Below are positions 8,444-18,361 of a stretch of DNA of 64,000 bases, piece by piece. The position numbers and the translations under genes are program-made. How positions within the stretch are numbered: position 1 is the first letter of the stretch; every line of letters begins with the position of its first letter. Source of the DNA: Paraconexibacter sp040581415 (lineage in GTDB: Bacteria; Actinomycetota; Thermoleophilia; Solirubrobacterales; Solirubrobacteraceae); NCBI RefSeq assembly GCF_040581415.1, contig NZ_CP114014.1:620001-684000 (forward strand). Direction: 5' to 3'. The notes under the pieces are model-generated. The model saw only the letters and a program-made list of their open reading frames with translations. It searched no databases and was not told where the DNA came from.

Positions 8444-9127
8444 ATGACCCCCCGCCTGCCGCCCGCACGTCCGCTCGCCGTCGTCTTCGACAACGACGGC
8501 CTGCTCCTCGACACCGAGGAGGCGTGGACGCGCGCCGAGGAGACGCTCTGGGCCCGGCGCGGGCTGACCTTCACGCTCGAGCAGAAGCTGACGCTGATCG
8601 GCAGCTCGGGGCCGGTGTTGCAGGGCAAGCTCGAGGCGCTCCTCGGTGAGCCGGCGGGCACCGGGCCTGCGCTGGTCGACGAGCTGCACGAGCTCGTCAT
8701 GGAGGAGGCGCTGAAGCCCGTGAATCCGCGTCCCGGCGCGCTCGCGCTGATCGCGCGGCTGCAGGAGCTCGGGCTCCCGCTCGCGGTGGCGTCGAACTCG
8801 CCGCGGGTGTTCCTCGACCGCGTCCTGACCGGGGCGGGTCTCCACGAGCCGGGCGCGCCGTTCCTGGCGACGATCGCCGGGGACGAGGTCGCGAACTACA
8901 AGCCGGCACCCGACATCTACCTCGAGGCCTGCTCGCGGCTGGGCGTGGCGCCGGCGGACGCGATCGCGTTCGAGGACTCGCCGCCCGGGGTCGCGGCGGC
9001 CCGCGCGGCCGGCATCCACGTCGTCGGGGTCCCCTACGTGGCCGACACGGAGCTGCCCGAGGCCGACGCGACAGCCCCCGCGCTCGACCATCCGAGCGTC
9101 CTCGCGCTGTTTGAAACGCCGGCGTAA
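8444..9127 (+). CDS. HAD-superfamily hydrolase (beta-phosphoglucomutase-like)
   Basis: A 227 aa cytoplasmic phosphatase or phosphomutase. Motif I is FDNDGLLLDTEE (nucleophile Asp16, acid Asp18), motif II is the Ser in VASNSPR, motif III KPAPDIYLEA and motif IV EDSPPGVAAARAAG, all intact. The cap is the small helical type placed between motif I and II (subfamily IA). Enzymes of this set act on sugar phosphates or phosphoglycolate; the substrate is not predictable. It stands alone between the terminator and a leaderless membrane gene. Confidence 0.88.
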   Translation: MTPRLPPARPLAVVFDNDGLLLDTEEAWTRAEETLWARRGLTFTLEQKLTLIGSSGPVLQGKLEALLGEPAGTGPALVDELHELVMEEALKPVNPRPGALALIARLQELGLPLAVASNSPRVFLDRVLTGAGLHEPGAPFLATIAGDEVANYKPAPDIYLEACSRLGVAPADAIAFEDSPPGVAAARAAGIHVVGVPYVADTELPEADATAPALDHPSVLALFETPA

Positions 9128-9156
9128 CAAGGGCGAAACCCGGAGTAACCTAGTCT

Positions 9157-9759
9157 GTGCCCGTGGCCGGTCCCCGCTCACGCCTGCGCCTCATCGCGCT
9201 TCTCAGCGTCGCCGCCTGGTCCGTGCACCAGCTGCGCTACGCGCTGGCGTTCGGCTCCGGTCAGGGTGACGCGCTCGGGCGGACCGGGCACGGGTACCTT
9301 GAGCTCGCCGGTCCCGTCGTGGGGCTGCTGCTGCTCGCGGGCGCGGCCCAGGTGCTGAGCACAGTCGGCCACCGGCGCGCGCTGCCCGCCGGTCGCGGCG
9401 CGTTGCCGCTGCGGTCCCTGTGGCTGCTGCTGTCGGGCATCCTGCTCGGTGTCTTCTGCGCGCAGGAGCTGCTGGAGGGCGCGCTCAGCGCAGGCCATCC
9501 GAGCGGCGCCGACGCCCTCGTCCTGCACGGTGGCTGGCTCGCCGCGCCGCTCGCGCTGGCGGCCGGCCTCGCCTCGGCCCTGATCCTGCACGAGGCCGAA
9601 GCCGCCGGGTCGGCGACGCCCGTCCGGCTGCGCGGCATCCTGCGCTGGCTCGCGCTCCCGCCCGCACCCGCCGCGACCCCCGCCCGCGTGGTGCGCCTGC
9701 GCCGCCGCGGCACCCAGCAGGCCGGGCGTGGCCCGCCGGCCGCCTGCCCGGCCCCGTAG
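9157..9759 (+). CDS. four-helix membrane protein of unknown function
   Basis: A 200 aa protein with four predicted membrane helices: about residues 11-33, 48-68, 88-108 and 124-145. The tail is Pro/Arg-rich and cytoplasmic. Conserved-looking polar residues sit in helix 1 (VHQLRYALAFG) and in GRTGHGYLEL. The start is the GTG at 9157: a TAACCT -10 box lies at 9146-9151, so the transcript would be leaderless. I do not recognise the family. It precedes, on the same strand, the membrane/lipoprotein set 9887-12542 and may belong with it. Confidence 0.65.
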   Translation: MPVAGPRSRLRLIALLSVAAWSVHQLRYALAFGSGQGDALGRTGHGYLELAGPVVGLLLLAGAAQVLSTVGHRRALPAGRGALPLRSLWLLLSGILLGVFCAQELLEGALSAGHPSGADALVLHGGWLAAPLALAAGLASALILHEAEAAGSATPVRLRGILRWLALPPAPAATPARVVRLRRRGTQQAGRGPPAACPAP

Positions 9760-9886
9760 GCACGCCCCGCCACCGTCCGCCGGTCGCCCGCCCAGCCCTC
9801 GCTGCGGCGCCGCGCCCGGACCGGTCCGGCGCCCCGGCCCGCACGCTCGTGCGCGCCGATCGCCCGCTGTACCCGAGAGGACCCGC

Positions 9887-11317
9887 ATGACCGCCTTCAT
9901 CCGGCGCCTGGCCCTGCCGGCGCTCGCCACCCTCGCCGCCGCCCTGGTGGCCGCCGGCCCCGCCCAGGCCCACGGCCTGGTCGGCAAGCAGGACCTGCCC
10001 ATCCCCAAGTGGCTGTTCGCCTGGGCCGCCTTCGCCGTGCTCGTGATCTCGTTCGTCGGGCTCGCGACCCTGTGGCGCACGCCGCGGTTCGCCGAGCTGC
10101 GCGAGCAGGCGACGCTCAGGCTGCCGGCCTTCCTGGAGCCCCTGTGCGGCCTGATCGGCATCCTGATCTTCTCCGGCGTGATCTACGCCGGGTTCGCCGG
10201 CACCGACGAGTCGGCCGCGAACGTCGTGCCGACCTCGATCTACGTCATCTTCTGGGTCGGCATCCCGATCCTGTCGCTGTTGTTCGGCGATGTCTTCCGC
10301 GCCTTCAACCCCTGGCGCGCGGTCGGCCGCGCTGCGGGCTGGGTCATGGGCCGCGTCGCCGGCGACGGGCCCGAACCGGTCGCCTACCCGGACCGCCTCG
10401 GGTACTGGCCGGCGGCCGCCGGCATCTTCGGCTTCGCGGTCCTCGAGCTCGCCATCCCCGTCACCGATCGCCAGGACCCGAGCACGCTCGCGGTCCTGGG
10501 CCTGATCTACGCCGCCGTCCAGCTGGTCGGCATGGCGCTGTTCGGCGTGAAGGCGTGGTCGGACCGCGGCGACGCGTTCGGCGTCTACTTCGGGCTGTTC
10601 GCCACGCTCTCCCCACTGCGGTGGACGGGCCGCCAACTGGTGCGCCGGCCGCTGCTGGCCGGGACGGCGACCCTCGTGCCGGCGGCCGGCCTGGTCGGCC
10701 TGATCTGCGTGATGATCGGGTCGACGAGCTTCGACGGCTTCACGGCCAGCTCGCTGTGGACCGACACCTTCGCGGTCCCGCTCCAGGGGCGCTTCGTGGA
10801 CGCCGGCTTCAGCCGCGAGCACGCGAACACCCTCGTCTTCACCGGCGGGCTGATCGCCATGACCGGCGTGATCAGCGCCCTCTACCTGCTCGGGTGCGCC
10901 GGCATGAAGTCGGCGATCACGGGCGGGACGGACTCCACCACGGAGCTCGCAAAGCGCTTCGCGCCGACGCTCATCCCGATCGCGCTGGCCTACGTCGTCG
11001 CGCACTACTTCGGGCTGCTCAGCTACCAGGGGCAGGCGATGGCCTACCTGCTCTCCGACCCGCTCGGCGACGGCTCCGACTACCTCGGCCAAGCCGACTA
11101 CCGGATCGACTACACCTGGATCAGCGCCACCGCGATCTACTACGTCCAGGTCGTCGCGCTGATCGCCGGCCACGCTGCCGGTCTCGCGCTCGCCCACGAC
11201 CGCGCGCTGCTCAGCTTCTCGTCCGTCCGCACCGCGACCCGTTCCCAATACTGGATGCTGGCCGTGATGGTCGCCTTCACCAGCCTTGCCCTCTGGCTCC
11301 TCTCCAACTCCTCGTGA
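9887..11317 (+). CDS. large polytopic membrane protein of unknown function
   Basis: A 476 aa protein with an N-terminal signal segment ending AQAHG and about ten further membrane helices. His-containing and acidic residues occur at helix ends (AHGLVG, REHANTLVF, AHYFGLLSY). From memory, databases carry related actinobacterial proteins under the name fenitrothion hydrolase. Nothing visible supports a hydrolase here, and I would not use the name. The ATG has AGAGGA upstream. It is followed by a 4 nt overlap with a single-helix protein and then a thioredoxin-like lipoprotein, so the three are probably one envelope unit. Confidence 0.72.
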   Translation: MTAFIRRLALPALATLAAALVAAGPAQAHGLVGKQDLPIPKWLFAWAAFAVLVISFVGLATLWRTPRFAELREQATLRLPAFLEPLCGLIGILIFSGVIYAGFAGTDESAANVVPTSIYVIFWVGIPILSLLFGDVFRAFNPWRAVGRAAGWVMGRVAGDGPEPVAYPDRLGYWPAAAGIFGFAVLELAIPVTDRQDPSTLAVLGLIYAAVQLVGMALFGVKAWSDRGDAFGVYFGLFATLSPLRWTGRQLVRRPLLAGTATLVPAAGLVGLICVMIGSTSFDGFTASSLWTDTFAVPLQGRFVDAGFSREHANTLVFTGGLIAMTGVISALYLLGCAGMKSAITGGTDSTTELAKRFAPTLIPIALAYVVAHYFGLLSYQGQAMAYLLSDPLGDGSDYLGQADYRIDYTWISATAIYYVQVVALIAGHAAGLALAHDRALLSFSSVRTATRSQYWMLAVMVAFTSLALWLLSNSS

Positions 11318-11502
11318 TCACCATGACCTCACCACCGCTCGCGCACGCCGGCCACTGGGCCGTCGGGCTCATCTACCTCGCACCCGTGGCGATCCTCGTC
11401 GTCACGCTGCTCGTCATCAGCCGGCGCGACCGCCTGGCCGAGGCCGAGGAGCTCCGCCAAGGGGGCGGCGGCGCCGCCGCCAACGACGCGGGCGGCTCAT
11501 GA
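11314..11502 (+). CDS. small single-helix membrane protein
   Basis: A 62 aa protein if read from the GTG at 11314, which overlaps the upstream stop (GTGA); 59 aa from the ATG at 11323. One membrane helix (WAVGLIYLAPVAILVVTLLV) is followed by a basic turn (SRRDR) and a Gly/Ala-rich cytoplasmic tail. Its placement between two larger genes, with a 4 nt overlap at each side, suggests a stoichiometric partner of the polytopic protein. Function unknown. Confidence 0.7.
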   Translation: MITMTSPPLAHAGHWAVGLIYLAPVAILVVTLLVISRRDRLAEAEELRQGGGGAAANDAGGS

Positions 11503-12542
11503 GCATGCGTCGCCTGCGCCGCACCACCACGCTGCCCGCCCTCGCGGCGGCCGCCGCCGCCCTGCTGCTCGCCGGCTGCGGCGGCTCGGACGGCGGCTCC
11601 TCGACCGGGGACGCGCCGGCCCCCCGCGGGCCCTCGTCCGCCAAGCTCCGCACCGAGCTGGACAGGGCGACGAAGGTCACCGCCACCTCGTTCCCTGCCA
11701 CGGGCGGACGCACGCTGCGGCAGGTCGCCGACAGCCTGGACGGCACCGGCCCGCAGGTCGCGTTCGCGACGCAGACGATCGTCCCGGGCCCGAAGCAGCG
11801 CCTGGCGTTCGGCATCGTCGACGCCAAGACGGGCTTCGTCTACGCGCCGACCGCGCTGTACATCGCGACCGCGGAGAACGCGAAGGCGTCCGGTCCGTAC
11901 ACGGCCCCGGCCGACCTGCTCATCACCGACCCGCCGTTCCGCAGCCAGAACGCGGCGACCGAGAGCGACCCGTTCGCCGCGATCTACGAGACCACGGCGC
12001 CGTTCGCGAAGCCGGGCCAGTACCCCGTCCTGGCCGTCAGCGTCATCAACGGCAAGCGCGTGGGCGCCGCCGGGCTGATCACCGTCAGCTCGGCGCAGTC
12101 CGACGACGTCCCGGACGTCGGGGAGGCGGCGCCGAAGGTCGCCACCGACACGGTCGCCTCGGCCGGGGGTGACCTGAAGAAGATCGACACCCGCGTCCCG
12201 CCGTCGGACATGCACGAGGTCAGCCTGAAGGACGAGCTCGGCAAGAAGCCGATCGCACTGCTGTTCGCCACGCCTCAGCTCTGCGCGTCGCGGGTCTGCG
12301 GCCCGGTCGTCGACATCGCCGCGCAGCTGAAGAAGACGTACGGCAGCCGGATGGAGTTCATCCACCAGGAGGTCTACGTCGACAACGTCGTCAGCAAGGG
12401 CCTGCGCCCGCCGCTGCAGAGCTTCAAGCTCCGCACCGAGCCGTGGCTCTTCATCATCGACAAGGACGGCAAGGTCACGTCGCGCATGGAGGGCTCGTTC
12501 GGCTTCCGCGCGTTCGAGGAGGCCATCAAGACGGGCCTGTAG
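11499..12542 (+). CDS. lipoprotein with C-terminal thioredoxin-like domain
   Basis: A 347 aa exported lipoprotein with lipobox LLLAGC. An N-terminal domain of about 150 residues follows a GGS-rich linker. The last 130 residues (DMHEVSLKDELGKKPIALLF, then TEPWLFIIDKDGKV) look like a redoxin/SCO-type thioredoxin fold. The cysteines are spaced C262-x4-C267 rather than the usual CxxC or CxxxC, so it may serve metal binding instead of disulfide exchange. Its ATG overlaps the stop of the small membrane protein by 4 nt. The substrate is unknown; copper or electron-transfer chemistry in the envelope is only a guess. Confidence 0.75.
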   Translation: MSMRRLRRTTTLPALAAAAAALLLAGCGGSDGGSSTGDAPAPRGPSSAKLRTELDRATKVTATSFPATGGRTLRQVADSLDGTGPQVAFATQTIVPGPKQRLAFGIVDAKTGFVYAPTALYIATAENAKASGPYTAPADLLITDPPFRSQNAATESDPFAAIYETTAPFAKPGQYPVLAVSVINGKRVGAAGLITVSSAQSDDVPDVGEAAPKVATDTVASAGGDLKKIDTRVPPSDMHEVSLKDELGKKPIALLFATPQLCASRVCGPVVDIAAQLKKTYGSRMEFIHQEVYVDNVVSKGLRPPLQSFKLRTEPWLFIIDKDGKVTSRMEGSFGFRAFEEAIKTGL

Positions 12543-12558
12543 CCGGGGCCGGCCCCGG
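12543..12558. terminator. palindromic hairpin between convergent genes
   Basis: CCGGGGCC followed by its exact complement lies between the converging stops of the lipoprotein and purT, where a bidirectional terminator is expected. No T tract is present. A very similar GC palindrome follows cobB at 44471-44484. Confidence 0.4.
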
Positions 12559-12563
12559 GCGGT

Positions 12564-13769
<1,206 letters not shown>

Positions 13770-13800
13770 CCGGCGGGCGATCTTGTCAGAGTGTGGGCCG

Positions 13801-14997
13801 GTGCTCCCTCTCGCCTCACTCGGAGACGACGTCTCGGGCTTCTCCGATTCGGTCTCCTCGTTCCTGGACTCGATCGGCAACATCCAGCTTCCGGCGCTCT
13901 TCATCGCGCTGGTGAGCTTCGGGATCTACCTCTCGCTGCGGTCGCGCGCCTTCTACCACGTGCTGCGCGCCGCGTATCCGACCGAGCGCATCCAGGCGCG
14001 GCGCATCTGGGGCGCCTACATCGCGGCGTACGGCTTCAACAACGTCGTCCCGGCCCGTGGCGGCGACGTCATCAAGCTGTTCCTCACGCGGACGTCGATC
14101 CCGAACTCGTCCTATCCGGCGGTCGCCGCGGCGTTCTTCGTCGAGGGCGTGTTCGACCTCGCGATGGGCGTCTTCATCCTCACGTTCGCCTTCACGCAGG
14201 GCGTCTTTCCCAAGCCGCCGGACTTCTCGAAGCTGAACGCCTTCGACCTCTCGCTGCTCGCCTCGCACCCGCGGTTCACGCTGTTCCTGCTGACGGCGCT
14301 CGCGATCGCCGGCCTGGCCGGCTTCGCGATGCTGTCCCGGCGCGTCCAGGCGTTCTGGGCGCGGGTCCGGCAGGGGCTGACGATCCTGTTCGACCGGCCG
14401 AAGTACATGCGCGAGGTCTTCCTCGTCCAGTTCGTCGCGTGGCTGTTCCGGTTCACGGCGTTCTGGTTCATGCTCGAGGCGTTCAACGTCGGCGGGTCGG
14501 TGAAGAACGTGCTGCTGGTCCTCGGCGTCAACGCCGTCGCAGCCGTCGTCCCGTTCACGCCGGGCGGCGCCGGCGTCCAGCAGGCGTTCCTCGTGAAGGT
14601 CTTCGCGGGGACGGCCGCGGGCGCGACGATCGCCGCCTACTCGGTCGGCCAGCAGATCGCGATCGCGCTCTTCAGCCTCGGCCTCGGGTTCGTCGCCCTG
14701 CTGACGATCTTCAAGTTCCGCTCGTTCAAGGAGGTCATCGCGGCGGGCAAGGCGGCCCGCCAGGCGGAGCAGACGGGGGCGGACGTCGTCCTGGCCGAGG
14801 GCAGCGGCGCGGCGCTCGCGGTGGCCGACGACGGCGAGATCGTCAAGCGCCGCTCGGCCCCGGCCGACCTCTTCGACGACGCGGACCTCGACTTCGAGCC
14901 GACCGTCCGCCAGCCGATCACGCGCACGTCCGAGCGGCGCGACCGCGACCGCAGCGGCAAGGGCGGCCGCCGCCTGGGCCGCCGCCGCAAGCCCTGA
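13801..14997 (+). CDS. lysylphosphatidylglycerol synthase TM-region / flippase-like membrane protein
   Basis: A 398 aa polytopic membrane protein (about eight helices) of the UPF0104/AglD-type family related to the MprF flippase domain. Typical are YGFNNVVPARGGDVIKLFL near residue 75 and the late FTPGGAGVQQAFLV motif. The last 90 residues are a charged cytoplasmic tail ending in Arg/Lys-rich GGRRLGRRRKP. The start is probably the GTG at 13801, just before the first coding-like residues; an ATG at 13762 would overlap purT. The lipid or polyprenyl-linked substrate is unknown. Confidence 0.82.
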   Translation: MLPLASLGDDVSGFSDSVSSFLDSIGNIQLPALFIALVSFGIYLSLRSRAFYHVLRAAYPTERIQARRIWGAYIAAYGFNNVVPARGGDVIKLFLTRTSIPNSSYPAVAAAFFVEGVFDLAMGVFILTFAFTQGVFPKPPDFSKLNAFDLSLLASHPRFTLFLLTALAIAGLAGFAMLSRRVQAFWARVRQGLTILFDRPKYMREVFLVQFVAWLFRFTAFWFMLEAFNVGGSVKNVLLVLGVNAVAAVVPFTPGGAGVQQAFLVKVFAGTAAGATIAAYSVGQQIAIALFSLGLGFVALLTIFKFRSFKEVIAAGKAARQAEQTGADVVLAEGSGAALAVADDGEIVKRRSAPADLFDDADLDFEPTVRQPITRTSERRDRDRSGKGGRRLGRRRKP

Positions 14998-15039
14998 CGG
15001 GGGCGGAGGGTCGGATCAAGCGCAGCGAACGACGCTCGC

Positions 15040-15077
15040 TGACAGGTTCTGCCCACCCGGCGGTGCACAACCTGACA
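15040..15077. terminator. imperfect hairpin between convergent genes
   Basis: TGACAGGTT and AACCTGACA (one mismatch) enclose a 20 nt segment that can itself pair in part. It lies in the 92 bp between the stops of the flippase-like and hydrolase genes, as expected for a bidirectional terminator. Confidence 0.4.
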
Positions 15078-15089
15078 CCCGGGGGTCGG

Positions 15090-15872
15090 TCAGCCCGTGT
15101 TCGCGAGGATCAGGTCGATCGTCTGCCGCGGCTGGTCCCAGTGCGGGAAGTGGCCGCACTTGTCGATCAGCTTCAGCTCGGCGTCCGGGAACAGCTCGAG
15201 CGCCCGGGCCGACTGACCGGGGGGCGTGACGCGGTCCTGCTTGCCCCAGACCAGCAGAACCGGGGTGCTCAGCGTGCCGGCCGGCGCGCCCTCCTGCGGG
15301 ACCGCGGTCAGGTTGCGGAACGCCGACTTCGTCGACGGCGCGGTGAAGCCGCGCAGCTCCGGCAGGACCGTGTCCCGCTGGAGCGCCCACGGCCGCGCGG
15401 AGAACTGGATCAGCAGCAGCGTCCGGGTGACGGGGTTGCCGGTCAGGAAGGGCAGCAGCGGGCGGATCAGGTTCACGAGGGCGATCGACGCGCCGACCGA
15501 GCCCTTGAAGAACCGCTTCGTGCCGGTCCCCCAGAACCCGCCCGGGTCCAGCGCGACGACCTTGCCGACGACGCCGCCACCGCGCCGGGCGAGCTCGACC
15601 GCCAAGCGCGCGCCCATCGAGCTGCCGACGACGTCCACGCCGCGCAGCCCCTGGGCCTCGATGAAGCCCGTGACGGCGTCCGCGTAGGCCGGGATGGTGG
15701 CCTCGCCCGGGAGCGGCGGCGTGTCGCCGAAGCCCGGCAGGTCGATCGCGATGACCTCGCGGTGCTGCGCGAGCTCGTCGATGATCGGATCGAACGAGCC
15801 GCGGCTCCCGGCGAGTCCGTGGATGAGCAGGAGGGGCGGGCCGCTGCCCGTGCGCTTGTGGTTCAGGTCCAT
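15090..15872 (-). CDS. alpha/beta-hydrolase
   Basis: A 260 aa cytoplasmic hydrolase with an intact triad: Ser85 in VVGSSMGARL, Asp in WGKQDRVTPP and His in KCGHFPHWDQP. The oxyanion motif LLLIHGLAGS lies near residue 15. Length and layout match the broad esterase/epoxide-hydrolase/lactonase group. The substrate cannot be assigned. The ATG is followed directly by family-like sequence. It is the last gene of a leftward series and ends against the flippase-like gene. Confidence 0.88.
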   Translation of the reverse strand: MDLNHKRTGSGPPLLLIHGLAGSRGSFDPIIDELAQHREVIAIDLPGFGDTPPLPGEATIPAYADAVTGFIEAQGLRGVDVVGSSMGARLAVELARRGGGVVGKVVALDPGGFWGTGTKRFFKGSVGASIALVNLIRPLLPFLTGNPVTRTLLLIQFSARPWALQRDTVLPELRGFTAPSTKSAFRNLTAVPQEGAPAGTLSTPVLLVWGKQDRVTPPGQSARALELFPDAELKLIDKCGHFPHWDQPRQTIDLILANTG

Positions 15873-15919
15873 CCTCCGAACGTACTTGACACCGTGTCGC
15901 GCGCCCCCGGAGTTGGCGC

Positions 15920-16942
15920 TCAGAAGATCGCGTACTCGCGGACGACCGGGGCCAGGCGGCGGTCGTCGAACAGCAGCGACAACAGGCCGCTCTGCAGCTG
16001 GGCGGCCAGGGACCGCAGCTCGGTGAACGCCACTGACCGCGCCGCTCCGTCGTCCGTCAGCTCGATCAGGTGGCGGCGGACCTCGGGGTCGCCGAGCAGG
16101 GTGAGGACCCGGTCGTACGCGGCCAGCACGCGGATGCCGAGGTCGATCGCGTCGTAGCGCAGGAAGGCCGCGGCGATCCGGTCGGTCGCCGGAGCGGCGA
16201 AGTCCGCCGCCAGCGCGTCGAGCATCTCGTGCGCCTGCAGGCGGTGGCACTCCAGGATCGGCAGCAGGCCGCTGGCGAACAGCAGCTTGCGGGACGTGCG
16301 CAGCTTGGCCGCCCGCAGGCCCCAGCCGTCCCCGCCGCGGCTGCGGTCCTTGCCCTCGAAGTCGACCGTGATGGTCCGCCAGTAGCGGACGATGTCGTTG
16401 AGGAAAAACCGCGGCGGCCGGTAGTCGCGCGAGCGGTCGTCCAGGTACCCGGCGAGCACCGCACGGCGCGCCGCCGACCAGGCGGGTTGCCCGGTCACCG
16501 CGACCGACTCGAGGACCAGCAGCATCCGCCGCGTGAAGTTCGCGTTCGTGTCCGCCGCCAGGCCGATCTGGTCGCGGAGGTCGTCGCGGAAGGCGACCGT
16601 GCCGAACAGGCCCTCGGTGCCCGGCGGGACCTCGTCGAGCGCCAGCGCGACGGCGGCGGGCAGCGGCTGCACCTGGGGACGGGCGGGGCCGTCCACCAGG
16701 ACCCACCAGTCGTCGTCGCTCGCGCTCGTGACCTCGCCGCGGCCCCACGACCCACACAGGACGACCGCCGTGTCGCGGTCGTGCGGCAGCCCGCGCAGCG
16801 CGGTGCGGCGCGCGTCGAGCCGCGTGGCGGTCAGCGCCCGGGCGGCGAACAGCGTCGGCAGGTCGGTCCCGGCCCGCTCGGCCAGGCGCACGAGCGCACC
16901 GGCGGCCGGCTCGGCGGCCAGGGGGGTGTCGGGGACGGACAT
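15920..16942 (-). CDS. nucleotidyltransferase-domain protein
   Basis: A 340 aa protein. Residues about 55-85 hold the nucleotidyltransferase signature GSWGRGEVTSASDDDWW: a GSxxRG loop followed by the metal-binding Asp76-x-Asp78 pair. The C-terminal 180 residues are helical (RLQAHEMLDALAADFA), like the helical tails of DUF294/GlnD-type or kanamycin-type nucleotidyltransferases. The target may be a protein, a tRNA or a small molecule; none is indicated. No obvious operon partner, since the hydrolase downstream starts 48 nt later. Confidence 0.75.
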   Translation of the reverse strand: MSVPDTPLAAEPAAGALVRLAERAGTDLPTLFAARALTATRLDARRTALRGLPHDRDTAVVLCGSWGRGEVTSASDDDWWVLVDGPARPQVQPLPAAVALALDEVPPGTEGLFGTVAFRDDLRDQIGLAADTNANFTRRMLLVLESVAVTGQPAWSAARRAVLAGYLDDRSRDYRPPRFFLNDIVRYWRTITVDFEGKDRSRGGDGWGLRAAKLRTSRKLLFASGLLPILECHRLQAHEMLDALAADFAAPATDRIAAAFLRYDAIDLGIRVLAAYDRVLTLLGDPEVRRHLIELTDDGAARSVAFTELRSLAAQLQSGLLSLLFDDRRLAPVVREYAIF

Positions 16943-17008
16943 CCGTCCGCTGTTCGGCCCGCCCGCCGGCTTTCCTCGCCCTGCACCGCGGCGTGCGCGG
17001 CCGGGGGC

Positions 17009-18313
17009 CTAGCGGCCGAAGAGCTTCTTGCGTGCCGGCCGGCCGCCGCCGGAGCCGCCGAAGTAGCCCTCGATGACGGGCATCAGGCCCTTGTACGTCC
17101 GGCCGCCGCCCATGTCCCCGCGGGCGGTCATCGTCCACGAGTCGCCGGCCCGCTCGAGCGTCGCGAGGACGACGCCCTTGTGCTGGCCGAACGGCGACGA
17201 GCCGCCGCTGATGCTCTTCTGCGTGGAGAGGTCGTAGCGGACCGCCTCGCTGCCGCTGCCGTCCAGCAGTCGGCAGAACGCGTTGGCGACCTCGGAGAAC
17301 TTCTGCCCGCCGAACGAGTTGACCGTGAACGCGAGCATGTGCACGTTGGCCGGGACGCTCGCCAGGTCGACCTTGATGACCTCGTCGTCGCCGTCGCCCT
17401 CACCGGTGAGGTTGTCCCCGGAGTGGATGATGCTGCCGTCCTTGCTCTTCAGGTGCATGAAGTAGACGGCCTCGACCTTCGCGCCGCTGGAGTCGAGCAT
17501 CACGCAGCCCGCGTCGAGGTCGATGCTCTTGCCGCTCGCGGCCGGGTCCCAGCCGAGCCCCATCGTGACCTTGGTCAGCGCGCGGCCGTTCTTGCGCAGC
17601 GTCACGCCCTCGCCCTTGGTGAGCTTGACCGCGCCGGCGCTCGGCAGGTCGGGCTTGGTGAGGTCGACGCCGCCGCCGCCGGAGGGGGCCGGGGTCTTGC
17701 TGTACGACGGCGGGGCGGACGGGGTGGGCGCCGGGGTCGCGGCCGGTGGCGGCGGCGGGACCGCGGCCGCCCGCGGCGGGGCCGGCGGCGGGGCGGCGGC
17801 CGGGGCCGGCGCCGGATCGCCGGACGTCTCGATCCCGTGGACGCTCAGCAGCTTCGCGAGGCCGGCCGCGTAGCCGTCCCCCAGCGCCCGGACCTTCCAG
17901 GTGCCGCCGCGCTGGTACAGCTCGATGAGCTGCACGGTCGCGAACGCCGGCGGGCGGTCGAAGCGCACGCTGGCGGCGGGGGCGCCGTCGGCCGTGATGC
18001 TGACGCTGACGCCACCGGTCTGGTCGATGGTCGGCGCGGTGTCCGCGTTGGCGACGACGAGCACGCGCTCGACCGCCGGCGGCAGCGACGTCAGGTCGAC
18101 GGTGACGCGGTCGGCGGCCGGGTCCAGGCGGACCGCGCCGCCGGCGCAGACGGGCTGGCTGAAGAGCGCGACGCCGCTGTCGCCGTCCGCCTTGTCGCTC
18201 GCGTCGAGCAGGATGCAGATGACGTCGGCGTGCTGCCGGTCGTAGGTGACGGCGACCTCGATGCGGCCGGCGGGGGGCAGGGCGGCGTTCGAGCCGGGAG
18301 TGAGCACGGTCAC
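17009..18313 (-). CDS. double TerD-domain stress protein
   Basis: A 434 aa cytoplasmic protein with two TerD domains: residues about 1-165 and 218-410, joined by a Pro/Ala-rich linker of about 50 residues. The second domain has the calcium-binding pattern (LGWDPAASGKSIDLDAGCVML, then GDNLTGEGDGDDEVIKVDL). TerD proteins bind calcium and occur in tellurite, phage and DNA-damage response clusters. No other ter genes are adjacent, so this is a lone copy. The first domain lacks several of the acidic residues and may have lost metal binding. Confidence 0.88.
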   Translation of the reverse strand: MTVLTPGSNAALPPAGRIEVAVTYDRQHADVICILLDASDKADGDSGVALFSQPVCAGGAVRLDPAADRVTVDLTSLPPAVERVLVVANADTAPTIDQTGGVSVSITADGAPAASVRFDRPPAFATVQLIELYQRGGTWKVRALGDGYAAGLAKLLSVHGIETSGDPAPAPAAAPPPAPPRAAAVPPPPPAATPAPTPSAPPSYSKTPAPSGGGGVDLTKPDLPSAGAVKLTKGEGVTLRKNGRALTKVTMGLGWDPAASGKSIDLDAGCVMLDSSGAKVEAVYFMHLKSKDGSIIHSGDNLTGEGDGDDEVIKVDLASVPANVHMLAFTVNSFGGQKFSEVANAFCRLLDGSGSEAVRYDLSTQKSISGGSSPFGQHKGVVLATLERAGDSWTMTARGDMGGGRTYKGLMPVIEGYFGGSGGGRPARKKLFGR

Positions 18314-18361
18314 CCGCCGGACTCTAACGCGGGGCGAGCGGCTACCCGCCGATTGGGCCGC

